NCBI RefSeq assembly: GCF_011290685.1
Contig: NZ_JAANYN010000001.1
Location: forward strand, 355,325-419,324
Direction of reading: 5' to 3'
Source of the DNA: Cyclobacterium plantarum
Lineage (GTDB): Bacteria; Bacteroidota; Bacteroidia; Cytophagales; Cyclobacteriaceae
DNA: 64,000 nucleotides
A program made the translations under genes and the position numbers. The notes beneath the pieces are model-generated. The model was not told the DNA's origin. It made no database searches and was given only the letters and a program-made list of their open reading frames with translations. Positions 26,509 to 35,433 of the stretch are shown here, piece by piece; within the stretch, counting starts at the first letter, position 1, and each line of letters opens with the position of its first letter.

Positions 26509-27132
26509 ATGAAAATGAATAAAAACAGCATATTTTGGACTTTAGTGGCCCTGGTGATAGGAATTTCCCTGATTTATACCTTTACAGGTACGGAAAACCC
26601 CGAATTGTATCAGGAGACCATAGAAGCGGAAAGAGAACGACAATTTAAGTTTTTGAAGTTCAACATGGAGTCGCCTCTCAAGGAGGACCAGAAACAAGAG
26701 CTGGACTCCCTGGATTTTTATCCCATTGATCCATCATATAAAGTGCGGGCAAGGATGGTGCCTGTCGCAAATAAAAGAATTCTGGAGATTCCCATGACAG
26801 ATGGATCTATAGAGCGCTATATCAGGCATTCTTTTGCAGAATTTGAGTTGGCGGAAAAACCAGTAAAGTTGTTGTTGCTTCAAGCCGAGGATGAAACGGA
26901 TCTGCGGAATTTTTTTCTTGCTTTTGCGGATGAAACCAGCGGGGAAGAAACTTATGGAGGAGGTCGGTATTTAAACCTCAGGCAAGATGGGCAATCTTCC
27001 ATTACCATTGACTTCAACCTGGCTTTTAATCCCTATTGCGCATACAACCCTGATTTTGCCTGCCCTATTCCGCCTCGGGAAAATATTCTTGAAATTCCCA
27101 TCAAGGCGGGGGAGAAAAATTACGATAAATAA
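26509..27132 (+). CDS. DUF1684 domain protein
   Basis: A 207-residue protein with an N-terminal membrane anchor or signal (residues about 8-26, WTLVALVIGISLIYTF). The C-terminal half carries the DUF1684 signature: FADETSGEETYGGGRYL, then IDFNLAFNPYCAYNP and PIPPRENILEIPIKAGEK. It probably acts in the periplasm or at the membrane; the biochemical role is unknown. The start codon follows the radC stop without a gap, so the two are likely co-transcribed. ATG 26515 is an alternative start. Confidence 0.85.
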   Translation: MKMNKNSIFWTLVALVIGISLIYTFTGTENPELYQETIEAERERQFKFLKFNMESPLKEDQKQELDSLDFYPIDPSYKVRARMVPVANKRILEIPMTDGSIERYIRHSFAEFELAEKPVKLLLLQAEDETDLRNFFLAFADETSGEETYGGGRYLNLRQDGQSSITIDFNLAFNPYCAYNPDFACPIPPRENILEIPIKAGEKNYDK

Positions 27133-27134
27133 CC

Positions 27135-27164
27135 TTTCAGTAGAGGCCAATTATCGTAAATTTG
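27135..27164 (+). promoter_or_regulatory. Possible promoter of the pheT operon
   Basis: TTTC (27135-27138), 18-base spacer, TAAATTTG (27157-27164), 22 bases before the pheT ATG. The -7 element is perfect; the -33 element has one mismatch. Confidence 0.5.
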
Positions 27165-27186
27165 TATTTAAGTCAAAATCATAATA

Positions 27187-29598
27187 ATGAAAATTTCGAT
27201 CAACCGTCTTAAAGATTATATTCCTTTTGATCATTCTTCTGAGGAAATTGCCCATTTATTGACAGCTTCCGGATTGGAAGTGGAAGGAATGACGACCTAT
27301 GAATCCATAAAAGGAAGTCTTAAGGGGGTGGTCGTTGGGGAAGTTGTCAGTTGTGAGCCCCACCCAAATGCGGATAAACTTAGCCTGACAGAGGTGGATA
27401 TTGGTGAGGAAATTGTGCCCATAGTATGCGGCGCTCCCAATGTGGCCAAAGGACAAAAAGTGCCTGTGGCTACTGTAGGAACAAGCCTTTACACAAATGA
27501 TGGCAAGCCATTTGAAATCAAAAAGGCCAAAATCAGGGGAGAAGTTTCTCAGGGGATGATTTGCGCTGAGGATGAATTGGGGCTGGGTAGCAGCCATGAA
27601 GGTATTCTGGTTTTGGAGACTGATTTACCCAACGGAAGCCCAGTTGTTAAATTATTTGACATAAATACCACAGATGTGCTGGAAATCGGACTCACCCCTA
27701 ACCGGGCCGACGCAGCTTCCCATTTGGGCGTGGCCAGGGATTTAAAGGCTTTGTTGGGCAAAGTATTGGTTTTACCAGATGTCAGTGACTTTAAAGTGGA
27801 CCATGAAGAGCGAACCATCAGTGTATCCGTGGCCGATAGCGGAGACTGTCCCCGGTACGCCGGGTTAACCATTAGCGGTTTGAAAATTGGGCCCTCTCCC
27901 AAGTGGCTGCAGGATTATCTGAAAGCCCTGGACCTGGATCCTATCAACAATGTGGTGGATGTGACCAATTTTATTTTGCATGACCTGGGCCAGCCCTTAC
28001 ATGCTTTTGATGCGGATAAAATTAAGGGAGAAGAAATACAGGTAAAGAAATTACCTTCCGGAACAAAATTCATCACCCTGGAGGGAAAAGAACGAAAGCT
28101 GACCGGAGAGGAATTGATGATCTGTGACCGGGAAGAAGGGCTGTGCATGGCAGGTGTCCTGGGAGGACTGGATTCCGGGGTGAGTGAAACCACCAGCTCA
28201 ATTTTCCTGGAAAGTGCCTGTTTCGGTGCCGATATTATCCGTAAAGGGGCACAACACCACGGGATCAAAACAGATGCCTCTTTTCGCTTCGAACGTGGCA
28301 CAGATCCCAACATGCCGGTCTTTGCACTGAAAAGGGCAGCCATGCTGATCAAAGAACTGGCAGGCGGAGTCATCAGTTCCGGAATTACGGACCTTTATCC
28401 CGAGCCTGTAGCCGACTTTCAGGTTCCGGTAAAATTCAGGCATATCGACAGGTTAATCGGTAAGGCAATTGACAGCCGTGAAATCAAAAAAATCCTGGAA
28501 TCCCTGGATATCCAGGTGAGTAGTGAAACAGCCGAGGGATTTGTGGCATTGGTTAAGCCTTACCGGGTAGACGTAACAAGGGAAGCAGACATCATCGAAG
28601 AAATACTCCGGATCTACGGATTTGAGGCCATCCCTCTTGAAGAAAATTATCAGTCTGACTTTTTAGCAGAACATCCTGAGAAGGACTTGAACAAATTGCA
28701 ATACAGGGTTTCGGAAATGCTGGCAGGAATGGGGTACAGTGAGATAATCACCAATTCACTCACGAAATCGTCTTACTCGGAAAAGTCCTCCTTCCTGGAT
28801 TCCAGGGAAGATGTGGTGATATTGAATAAGTTGAGCGAGGACTTGGGTGTTTTGAGGCAATCCTTACTGTTTACCGGGCTGGAAGTTTTGGCGCACAATA
28901 TCAACAGGAGACAAAAGGATTTAAAATTTTTTGAATTTGGATCCGTTTATTCGAGAAAGAAGGAGGGGTACAGAGAGATGAAAATGTTGTCTCTTTTTAT
29001 GACTGGAAATTCCAGGCATGAAAACTGGATTGAGGCGGTAAGACCGGTAGGTTTTTCGGACTTATATGCCATAGTAGAAGCCTTATTGACCAAGCTAAAC
29101 ATCCCTCAAACGGAGCTAGATGTGGTTGAGGAAGCTCCCTATGCTTTTGGTCTTGTATTGAAAGCAGAGCAACAGGAGTTCGGAAGAATAGGATTGCTGG
29201 AAGGTGCCCTGAGCAAAATGGTTGAAGTGAAGCAGGAGGTTTATTTTGCCGAATTGAACTGGAACGTGTTGGCCAAACTTGCCAGAAGCAGGGAGAAATT
29301 CCAGGAAATTTCAAAATTTCCGGAAGTCAGAAGAGATTTGTCTTTGGTCATTGATGAGGCAGTAAGTTTTGATCAATTGCGTCAATTGTCCTTCAAGGCA
29401 GGCGGGAAGTTACTTAAACGGATCAATGTATTTGATGTTTATAGGGGAGATAAAGTGGAAAAAGGTAAAAAGGCCTATACCTTGAGTTTTTATCTGCAGG
29501 ATGACCAACAGACCTTAACAGATAAAGTAATAGATAAAACCATGAATAAATTAATGGCCATGTTTGAAAATAATACCGGTGCTTTGATCAGAAAATAA
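27187..29598 (+). CDS. pheT: Phenylalanyl-tRNA synthetase beta subunit
   Basis: An 803-residue subunit of the alpha2-beta2 enzyme. Domains in order: N-terminal KISINRLKDYIPF, EMAP-type tRNA-binding domain (about 40-150; VVSCEPHPNADKLSLTEVDI), B3/B4 domain (about 210-375, editing of Tyr-tRNA), B5 domain (about 405-475), catalytic-like domain, and C-terminal anticodon-binding FDX-ACB domain (about 710-803, SKFPEVRRDLSLVIDEAVSF). Length is as expected. The alpha subunit gene pheS is not in the window. The next ORF starts one base after the stop, so it leads an operon with the coiled-coil gene and zapA. Confidence 0.96.
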   Translation: MKISINRLKDYIPFDHSSEEIAHLLTASGLEVEGMTTYESIKGSLKGVVVGEVVSCEPHPNADKLSLTEVDIGEEIVPIVCGAPNVAKGQKVPVATVGTSLYTNDGKPFEIKKAKIRGEVSQGMICAEDELGLGSSHEGILVLETDLPNGSPVVKLFDINTTDVLEIGLTPNRADAASHLGVARDLKALLGKVLVLPDVSDFKVDHEERTISVSVADSGDCPRYAGLTISGLKIGPSPKWLQDYLKALDLDPINNVVDVTNFILHDLGQPLHAFDADKIKGEEIQVKKLPSGTKFITLEGKERKLTGEELMICDREEGLCMAGVLGGLDSGVSETTSSIFLESACFGADIIRKGAQHHGIKTDASFRFERGTDPNMPVFALKRAAMLIKELAGGVISSGITDLYPEPVADFQVPVKFRHIDRLIGKAIDSREIKKILESLDIQVSSETAEGFVALVKPYRVDVTREADIIEEILRIYGFEAIPLEENYQSDFLAEHPEKDLNKLQYRVSEMLAGMGYSEIITNSLTKSSYSEKSSFLDSREDVVILNKLSEDLGVLRQSLLFTGLEVLAHNINRRQKDLKFFEFGSVYSRKKEGYREMKMLSLFMTGNSRHENWIEAVRPVGFSDLYAIVEALLTKLNIPQTELDVVEEAPYAFGLVLKAEQQEFGRIGLLEGALSKMVEVKQEVYFAELNWNVLAKLARSREKFQEISKFPEVRRDLSLVIDEAVSFDQLRQLSFKAGGKLLKRINVFDVYRGDKVEKGKKAYTLSFYLQDDQQTLTDKVIDKTMNKLMAMFENNTGALIRK

Positions 29599-29599
29599 A

Positions 29600-29887
29600 A
29601 TGAGGGTTTTCGATGAGCTTCATAGGTTGGAAAGGTTGTCTGAGCAGGTTGAACAGAAGTTCAGCAGGCTTGAAGAGGAAAATACTGCCCTTAAAAATCA
29701 ACTTTTGGAGTACCAAAAAAAACTATCAGATCAGGAAGAAGCATTGGAGGATTTTAAAAATCAAATTAAAATTAGTAAAATTGTAAGAAACATACCGGTA
29801 GAAAATAAAGCGTCTGCTGAATTGAAGGGAAGAATTGATGACTATATAAAGGAAATCGATAAAATTATTACTTACCTGTCTGAATAA
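29600..29887 (+). CDS. Small coiled-coil protein between pheT and zapA
   Basis: A 95-residue cytoplasmic protein that is almost entirely a predicted coiled coil (RLERLSEQVEQKFSRLEEEN through about residue 55), followed by a short basic turn and a final helix (LKGRIDDYIKEIDKIITYLS). No family assigned with certainty. Its start is one base after the pheT stop and two bases separate it from zapA, so the three are translated together. Because ZapB of enterobacteria is also a small pure coiled coil and partner of ZapA, a ZapA-partner role is a reasonable guess, not shown here. Confidence 0.8.
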   Translation: MRVFDELHRLERLSEQVEQKFSRLEEENTALKNQLLEYQKKLSDQEEALEDFKNQIKISKIVRNIPVENKASAELKGRIDDYIKEIDKIITYLSE

Positions 29888-29889
29888 AT

Positions 29890-30174
29890 ATGGAAACACT
29901 TTCGATCAGAATAAAAATAGGAGATAGGGAATATCCTATGAAAGTGAAGGCCGATGAGGAGGCCAGAATCAGGCGGGTTGGAAAATTAATTAACGATAAA
30001 ATTAAAAAGTATAGGGAAGAGTTTGGACTAGAGGACCGACAGGACCTGCTGGCCATGGTGGCTTTTGATTGCATGGTAGAATCCATGGAGTTAAATGAAG
30101 ATCATACCGAGGGCAGCGAGCAGGTTAAAAATGTGATCCTGCAGGTAAACCAACGCCTTGAAGCCATACTTTAA
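29890..30174 (+). CDS. zapA: Cell division protein ZapA
   Basis: A 94-residue protein. SIRIKIGDREYPMKVKADEE and ARIRRVGKLINDKIKKY form the N-terminal ZapA beta-alpha head, and the C-terminal half is a helix for the tetrameric coiled coil. ZapA bundles FtsZ filaments at midcell. It lies two bases after the coiled-coil ORF and 70 bases before rny, an order often seen in Bacteroidota. Confidence 0.88.
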   Translation: METLSIRIKIGDREYPMKVKADEEARIRRVGKLINDKIKKYREEFGLEDRQDLLAMVAFDCMVESMELNEDHTEGSEQVKNVILQVNQRLEAIL

Positions 30175-30244
30175 TAATTATAGCCGCTTTTAACCCATCA
30201 CAGTGGACGATGTTTTTTTCCGGTAGATAAACTCAAATATATCT

Positions 30245-31810
30245 ATGGGAATACCAATATACATCATTTTATCAGGGGCTGTGGGCATTTTGCTTGGAGC
30301 TTTACTCGCAGGGCTGTTTATCAAAAATAACAGCAAAAAGTTAGAAGCTGAAGCCAGGGAAAAAGCCAAAAGCATTATAAGGGAAGCCGAAATTACAGCA
30401 GAAGGGCTTAAGAAGGATAAAATACTGGAGGCCAAGGAGAAGTATATTCGACTCAAATCCGAATTCGAAGACGAGGTTGGTAAAAAGAAAAACATCCTCA
30501 TTACCAACGAAAACAAACTCAAGCAGAGGGAGCAGGTTTTGTCCAAGGAGATGGAACAGCTCAAGCGCAAAGAAGCCGAACTGGACAGCAAAAAGGAAAA
30601 TTTAAGTGCCCAATTGCATGCTGTTCAGGTTAGGAAGGACGAGTTGGATAAGGTAACCCAGCAGCGGATTACCGACCTGGAAAAAGTGGCCTTGCTCACC
30701 CGTGAAGAAGCCAGGGATCAGTTGATAGAAATGCTCAAGGATGAAGCAACTACCAAAGCCTCTTCGCATATCAAGGATATTCTGGACCAGGCAAAGCTGA
30801 GTGCCACCAAGCAGGCCAAGAAAATTGTTTTGGATACCATACAGCGTACAGCAACAGAACACGCGATTGAAAATTGTGTTTCCGTATTCAATATTGAAAG
30901 CGATGACGTCAAAGGAAAGATAATTGGTCGGGAAGGAAGGAATATCCGTGCCCTGGAAGCGGCCACAGGTATTGAAATTGTAGTGGATGATACCCCGGAA
31001 GCCATTATCATTTCCGGTTTTGATCCGGTTCGCAGGGAAATAGCCCGCTTGTCCTTGCACAGGTTGGTTCAAGATGGCAGGATCCACCCTGCCCGTATAG
31101 AAGAAGTGGTGGCCAAAACGGAAAAAAATATTGATGAGGAGATCATAGAGATCGGAGAAAGAACCTGTATTGACCTGGGCATCCATGGCCTGCATCCGGA
31201 ATTGATCAAAATGGTAGGCAGGATGCGTTTTCGTTCCTCCTATGGACAGAACCTCTTGCAACACTCAAGGGAAGTGGCCAAGCTCTGTGCTACCATGGCT
31301 GCAGAAATGGGCATCAATGCCAAGCTGGCCAAAAGAGCCGGATTGCTGCATGATATCGGGAAAGTGTATCCCGAAGAAGCCGAATTGCCACATGCCATTT
31401 TAGGAATGGAGCTGGCCAAAAAGTACAAAGAGCATCCCGAGGTCATCAATGCCATCGGAGCCCACCATGATGAGATAGAAATGACCTCCATGCTTTCACC
31501 CATTGTGCAGGCCTGTGATGCCATCTCCGGTTCCAGGCCAGGGGCCCGAAGAGAGATCATGGACAGCTACATCAAAAGGCTCAAAGACCTGGAAGACCTG
31601 GCCCTGAGCTTTGATGGGGTCAACAAATGTTTTGCCATGCAGGCGGGCAGGGAGTTGCGGGTTTTGGTAGATGCGGATAATGTGGATGATACAACTGCCG
31701 GTCGCCTCTCTTTCGAGATATCTCAAAAAATAGAAAAAGAAATGCAATATCCCGGACAAATTAAAATCACGGTGATCCGCGAGATGCGGTCTGTGAATTA
31801 TGCCAAATAG
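30245..31810 (+). CDS. rny: Ribonuclease Y
   Basis: A 521-residue endoribonuclease. It has an N-terminal membrane anchor ([20 protein letters not shown]), a long charged coiled coil (about 30-200), a KH domain with [16 protein letters not shown], and an HD domain with the motif [12 protein letters not shown]. The C-terminal part continues with [13 protein letters not shown]. RNase Y starts mRNA decay at the membrane. Length matches the family (about 520). A terminator follows at 31841. Confidence 0.96.
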   Translation: MGIPIYIILSGAVGILLGALLAGLFIKNNSKKLEAEAREKAKSIIREAEITAEGLKKDKILEAKEKYIRLKSEFEDEVGKKKNILITNENKLKQREQVLSKEMEQLKRKEAELDSKKENLSAQLHAVQVRKDELDKVTQQRITDLEKVALLTREEARDQLIEMLKDEATTKASSHIKDILDQAKLSATKQAKKIVLDTIQRTATEHAIENCVSVFNIESDDVKGKIIGREGRNIRALEAATGIEIVVDDTPEAIIISGFDPVRREIARLSLHRLVQDGRIHPARIEEVVAKTEKNIDEEIIEIGERTCIDLGIHGLHPELIKMVGRMRFRSSYGQNLLQHSREVAKLCATMAAEMGINAKLAKRAGLLHDIGKVYPEEAELPHAILGMELAKKYKEHPEVINAIGAHHDEIEMTSMLSPIVQACDAISGSRPGARREIMDSYIKRLKDLEDLALSFDGVNKCFAMQAGRELRVLVDADNVDDTTAGRLSFEISQKIEKEMQYPGQIKITVIREMRSVNYAK

Positions 31811-31840
31811 GGTGTAGTCAATAGCATCCCAAAGAATATT

Positions 31841-31876
31841 AAAAGGGTAGCGGTCCGGAAGGAAAGCTGCCCTTTT
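31841..31876 (+). terminator. Terminator after rny
   Basis: Stem AAAAGGGTAGC / GCTGCCCTTTT (one G-T wobble) with a 13-base loop and T-run. Confidence 0.85.
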
Positions 31877-31975
31877 TTCATTTCAAGTTAAAAGTTGCAA
31901 AATATTTTTGTTTTAAAAATTATTTTTTTAGTTTTATTGAGTTCTAGATAAAAAGATCAACTAAATATTCAAATT

Positions 31976-32246
31976 TTGAATATGCTTTCCAAAAGCCGTT
32001 TCCAACCTGCCCTAATGGTTTTGCTGATCGGTTTGAGCCTTTCCTGTAGCAATAGCGGCCATGAAAATAAATCAGGCGATGACTTTATACCCCAATTTGT
32101 GATCACGGACAGTTTGGTAATCGATTACCTGGGAGAACTCAATATCATGGATATTAAACCGGACAGGTCGGAATTTCTGATGTTTGATTTACAAGGTGGA
32201 AGAAGAATTGGACCATGTGGCCTTTTATTTCTATGAGATCCAATAA
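31976..32246 (+). pseudogene. Internally deleted lipoprotein gene (remnant)
   Basis: The first about 73 codons read as an intact lipoprotein start: signal peptide ending SLSC (C24) and then FVITDSLVIDYLGELNIMDI and RSEFLMFD. From 32193, in another frame, the codons read KVEEELDHVAFYFYEIQ and then stop at 32244-32246. The intact lipoprotein gene at 35434 has similar ends: VDSIMVDEL... FLM near the start and EVEREYNIFYKLNF at the end. This looks like a gene of the same family that lost about 900 bases from the middle, leaving both ends joined out of frame. Translated straight through, it gives an 86-residue truncated product. The 50 bases after it lead to the RND gene. Confidence 0.72.
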
Positions 32247-32295
32247 AATATACAACCATGCATAAGGCTGATACTTCATATTTAACCCTTAAAAC

Positions 32296-35200
32296 ATGAC
32301 ACCCTTTCGTCTGGTCATCGCCTTTTTCGTAGTCTCCATCATAGGCTTCGCCTTACTGCCGGAATTGTCGGTGGACCTCAATCCAAGAGAAAAGGAGCCG
32401 GTTTTGAATATCAGCTTTTCGGTAAGAAGTGCCTCTCCGGAGTTGGTGGAAAAACTCGCCACTTCTCCATTGGAAGGGGCAATATCTCAAATTTCTGAGC
32501 TAAAAAAGACAACATCTGTCTCCAACTATAACCAGGGATCCATTCAGCTTAGATTTGACAAGCACACGGATATGGAGTACAAGAAATTTGAGGTGGCGGC
32601 ATTGATCCGGCAGGTATATCCCTCCATGGACAGTAAAGTCAGCTACCCTGTGATCACCCAGTCCTCGCAAAGGAGCATCCAGGAAAAAAGCCCCATCCTT
32701 ACGTTTAGTATCAATGGCCCTTTCGCCTCTTTTGAAATTAAAAAAATTACGGAGGATGTATTGGTAGCCTCCCTGAACAGTATTGAGGCGATTGAGGAAA
32801 TGGAGGTAAGGGGGGCCAATGAACTGTACCTTTTCGTAACCTATGATATTCAAAAACTTCAGGCATTTCAGTTTTCCAGGTCCTTTTTGGAGAATAAATT
32901 GCGGAATTCCTTTGGTAAAAATTACCCGGGCCTGGCCATGAATGTGTCCGGTGAATCGCTTTTTCTGGAAATTGACCGTTCCCTTCATTCCCTGGAGGCC
33001 CTGGAAAACCTGCTTATAGGCAGGATTGAGGGTAAGGATATTTTCCTTAAAGACGTAGCTACCCTGACCATGGAAGAAGCGGCTCCACAGCGATACTACA
33101 GAATCAATGGCAACAATTCCGTAAACCTGACCATTTACAGCCGGGATGGAGTAAACAAGGTGTTGTTGGCCCAAAACATCAAGGACAAGGTAAATACTGC
33201 CAGTGCCTTATTTCCCGAAGGCATGGATGTGAGGCTGGAATTTGACAATACCTCTTTCCTGGAAAAGGAACTCCAAAAAATCTATAAAAGATCGGGGCTA
33301 TCCATATTGATATTGATTGTATTTATCTTTCTGATCAACAGAAATCTGCGCTATCTGCTTACCTTATTCCTGGGTATTTTGGTGAATGTTAGTCTCACCG
33401 TCATCATGCTTTACCTGCTTGAAGTCGACATACACCTGTATTCACTGGCCGGGTTGACCATTTCATTTGGTTTGATCGTAGACAATGCCATTATCATGAT
33501 CGACCATTTGCACAAACATAAAAACAGAAAGGTCTTTTTGGCATTGCTGGCAGCCTCGCTGACGACCATTGCAGCTTTGTTGATGGTGTTTTTGTTGCCA
33601 GAAGAGGACCGTAAAAATTTAGGTGAATTTTCTATTGTCGTGGCGGTGATGCTGGGCAATTCCCTGTTGGTGGCCTTGCTGTTTACGCCGGCCATCTATG
33701 ATTTGCTTTTTGGAAGGGCCCGGGCCCGGGGCAGGAGACTTACCATTTCCAGTTTGAGGAAAAGGGTCAGGGCATTCGATGTGTTTTCTCGTTCCATTTC
33801 ATTTTTTGCCAGGTACAGGAAGGCCTTCATCACGGCATTGTTGCTCCTTTTTGGATTGCCCATTTTTTATCTTCCCGCAAAATGGGAAGATAAGGAATGG
33901 TACAACAATTCTGTGGGAAGCACGGTATATCAGGAAGAAATACGGCCCTATGTGGACAAGGCATTGGGTGGTACACTGAGGATGTTTGTGCGGGGTGTGT
34001 TTGAAAAATCGGCCTACAGGGAAGCCGAAAGGACACGTTTGATAGTCAATGCCAGTTTGCCCTTTGGCAACACCCTGGATCAGATGGATTTTATAATCAG
34101 AGAATTTGAAGACTACCTCAAAGGAGTGGAGGGGATAGATAAGTTTGTGACTAGCGTCAATTCGGGGCAAAGTGCCAGGATAGAGATTACCTTTAAAGAA
34201 GCCCACGAAACCTCTGCCCTCCCCTACAGGCTCAAAGGGAGACTGGCCATGAAATCCACCGACTGGAGCGGGGTACGATGGAATATTTATGGGGTAGGGC
34301 AGGGCTTTTATACCGGTCCCGGCGGGGAAGGGATTCCTTCATTTCGGGCCGAATTGAGAGGGTACAACTTTACGGAGTTGGAAAAACAAGCCGAAATTCT
34401 GGCAGAAAAGCTATTGTCTCATCGCCGGATACAGGAAGTGAACACCAATGAAAGACTGAGTTATGGCGAGCAGAAAACAGAGGAGTATGTCCTGAGGCTG
34501 GACCAGCAGCGGCTCGCCATGGCCGGGGCAAATCAGTATGAGCTGGTGAATGCCCTCAATGACATGTCCAGACACGAACAGCCTTCTTTGTTTTTGGAGG
34601 TGGCTTCAGCGCAATATGGCCTGGTAGTGAGAGAAAAACAATCTGACAGTTTTTCCAGGTACGATTTGGAAAATAGCAGCCTTATCACAGGGGAAGACAG
34701 GATCTTTAAAGTTTCAGGCTTTGGTTCCCTCCAAAAAGAGACTACCACCAATGCCCTGCATAAAGAAGACCGGCAATACATTCGTCTGGTTTCCTTTGAT
34801 TACATGGGCTCCGCCAAATTTGGCGGGGAATACCTGGATGAAGTGTTGGAAGAAATGAAGGCCAGTATGCCTATAGGTTATTCCGCGAGCCGGCAGACCT
34901 ATACCTGGAACTACGATCAGGCCAAAAGACAATATGGTTTGCTCCTGGTGCTGGTTTTGGGAATCTTCTTTATCTGTTCCATATTGTTTGAAAATTTCAA
35001 GCAACCCCTCTTTATAATTTTCATCATACCCATTTCTTTCATAGGCTTGTTCCTAATTTTTTCGGTATTTGATTTTTATTTTGATCAGGGGGGCTATGCT
35101 GCCTTTGTGATGTTGGGGGGATTGGCGGTCAATGCAGCTATTTTTATAGTCAATGATTTAAATAACAGGACGGTAGGAAAGTATAACAGAAATGTGTTAA

Positions 35201-35421
35201 AAGCAGTAGCCGGGAAGGCGACCCCAATTTTATTGACCGTATTGTCTACCTGTTTTGGTCTGATCCCTTTTGTCATGGAGGGGCAGAATGAAATTTTTTG
35301 GTTTTCTTTGGCCATTGGTACCATTGGAGGCCTTCTTTTTAGCATGGTAGGTGTTTTCCTGGCTTTACCTGTTTTCTTGTGGAAAAAGCAGTCTGCACCA
35401 AAAAATACCAAAAATGATTAA
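32296..35421 (+). CDS. RND-type transporter permease (HAE1-like), orphan
   Basis: A 1041-residue inner-membrane pump subunit with 12 expected membrane segments and two large periplasmic loops (about 25-330 and 540-875). The TM1-associated start (FRLVIAFFVVSIIGFALLPE) and porter-loop text (LATSPLEGAISQISELKKTT) fit RND drug/solute exporters. By eye, the TM4 acid pair is V-D396-N397 rather than D-D, and the TM10 position expected to hold the proton-relay lysine is N946 (GGLAVNAAIF). No membrane-fusion or outer-membrane partner gene is adjacent; instead it is flanked by a deleted and an intact copy of one lipoprotein family. Substrate unknown. Start ATG 32296 is the only one giving a normal TM1. 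Confidence 0.88.
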   Translation: MTPFRLVIAFFVVSIIGFALLPELSVDLNPREKEPVLNISFSVRSASPELVEKLATSPLEGAISQISELKKTTSVSNYNQGSIQLRFDKHTDMEYKKFEVAALIRQVYPSMDSKVSYPVITQSSQRSIQEKSPILTFSINGPFASFEIKKITEDVLVASLNSIEAIEEMEVRGANELYLFVTYDIQKLQAFQFSRSFLENKLRNSFGKNYPGLAMNVSGESLFLEIDRSLHSLEALENLLIGRIEGKDIFLKDVATLTMEEAAPQRYYRINGNNSVNLTIYSRDGVNKVLLAQNIKDKVNTASALFPEGMDVRLEFDNTSFLEKELQKIYKRSGLSILILIVFIFLINRNLRYLLTLFLGILVNVSLTVIMLYLLEVDIHLYSLAGLTISFGLIVDNAIIMIDHLHKHKNRKVFLALLAASLTTIAALLMVFLLPEEDRKNLGEFSIVVAVMLGNSLLVALLFTPAIYDLLFGRARARGRRLTISSLRKRVRAFDVFSRSISFFARYRKAFITALLLLFGLPIFYLPAKWEDKEWYNNSVGSTVYQEEIRPYVDKALGGTLRMFVRGVFEKSAYREAERTRLIVNASLPFGNTLDQMDFIIREFEDYLKGVEGIDKFVTSVNSGQSARIEITFKEAHETSALPYRLKGRLAMKSTDWSGVRWNIYGVGQGFYTGPGGEGIPSFRAELRGYNFTELEKQAEILAEKLLSHRRIQEVNTNERLSYGEQKTEEYVLRLDQQRLAMAGANQYELVNALNDMSRHEQPSLFLEVASAQYGLVVREKQSDSFSRYDLENSSLITGEDRIFKVSGFGSLQKETTTNALHKEDRQYIRLVSFDYMGSAKFGGEYLDEVLEEMKASMPIGYSASRQTYTWNYDQAKRQYGLLLVLVLGIFFICSILFENFKQPLFIIFIIPISFIGLFLIFSVFDFYFDQGGYAAFVMLGGLAVNAAIFIVNDLNNRTVGKYNRNVLKAVAGKATPILLTVLSTCFGLIPFVMEGQNEIFWFSLAIGTIGGLLFSMVGVFLALPVFLWKKQSAPKNTKND

Positions 35422-35433
35422 TACCAGGTTTTT

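Noticed and set aside
30175-30244. 6S RNA between zapA and rny
   Set aside because: In enterobacteria ssrS follows zapA, but only 70 bases are available here, too short for 6S RNA.
30602-31264. 220-codon minus-strand ORF
   Set aside because: Shadow of rny; rny has KH and HD motifs in the plus frame.
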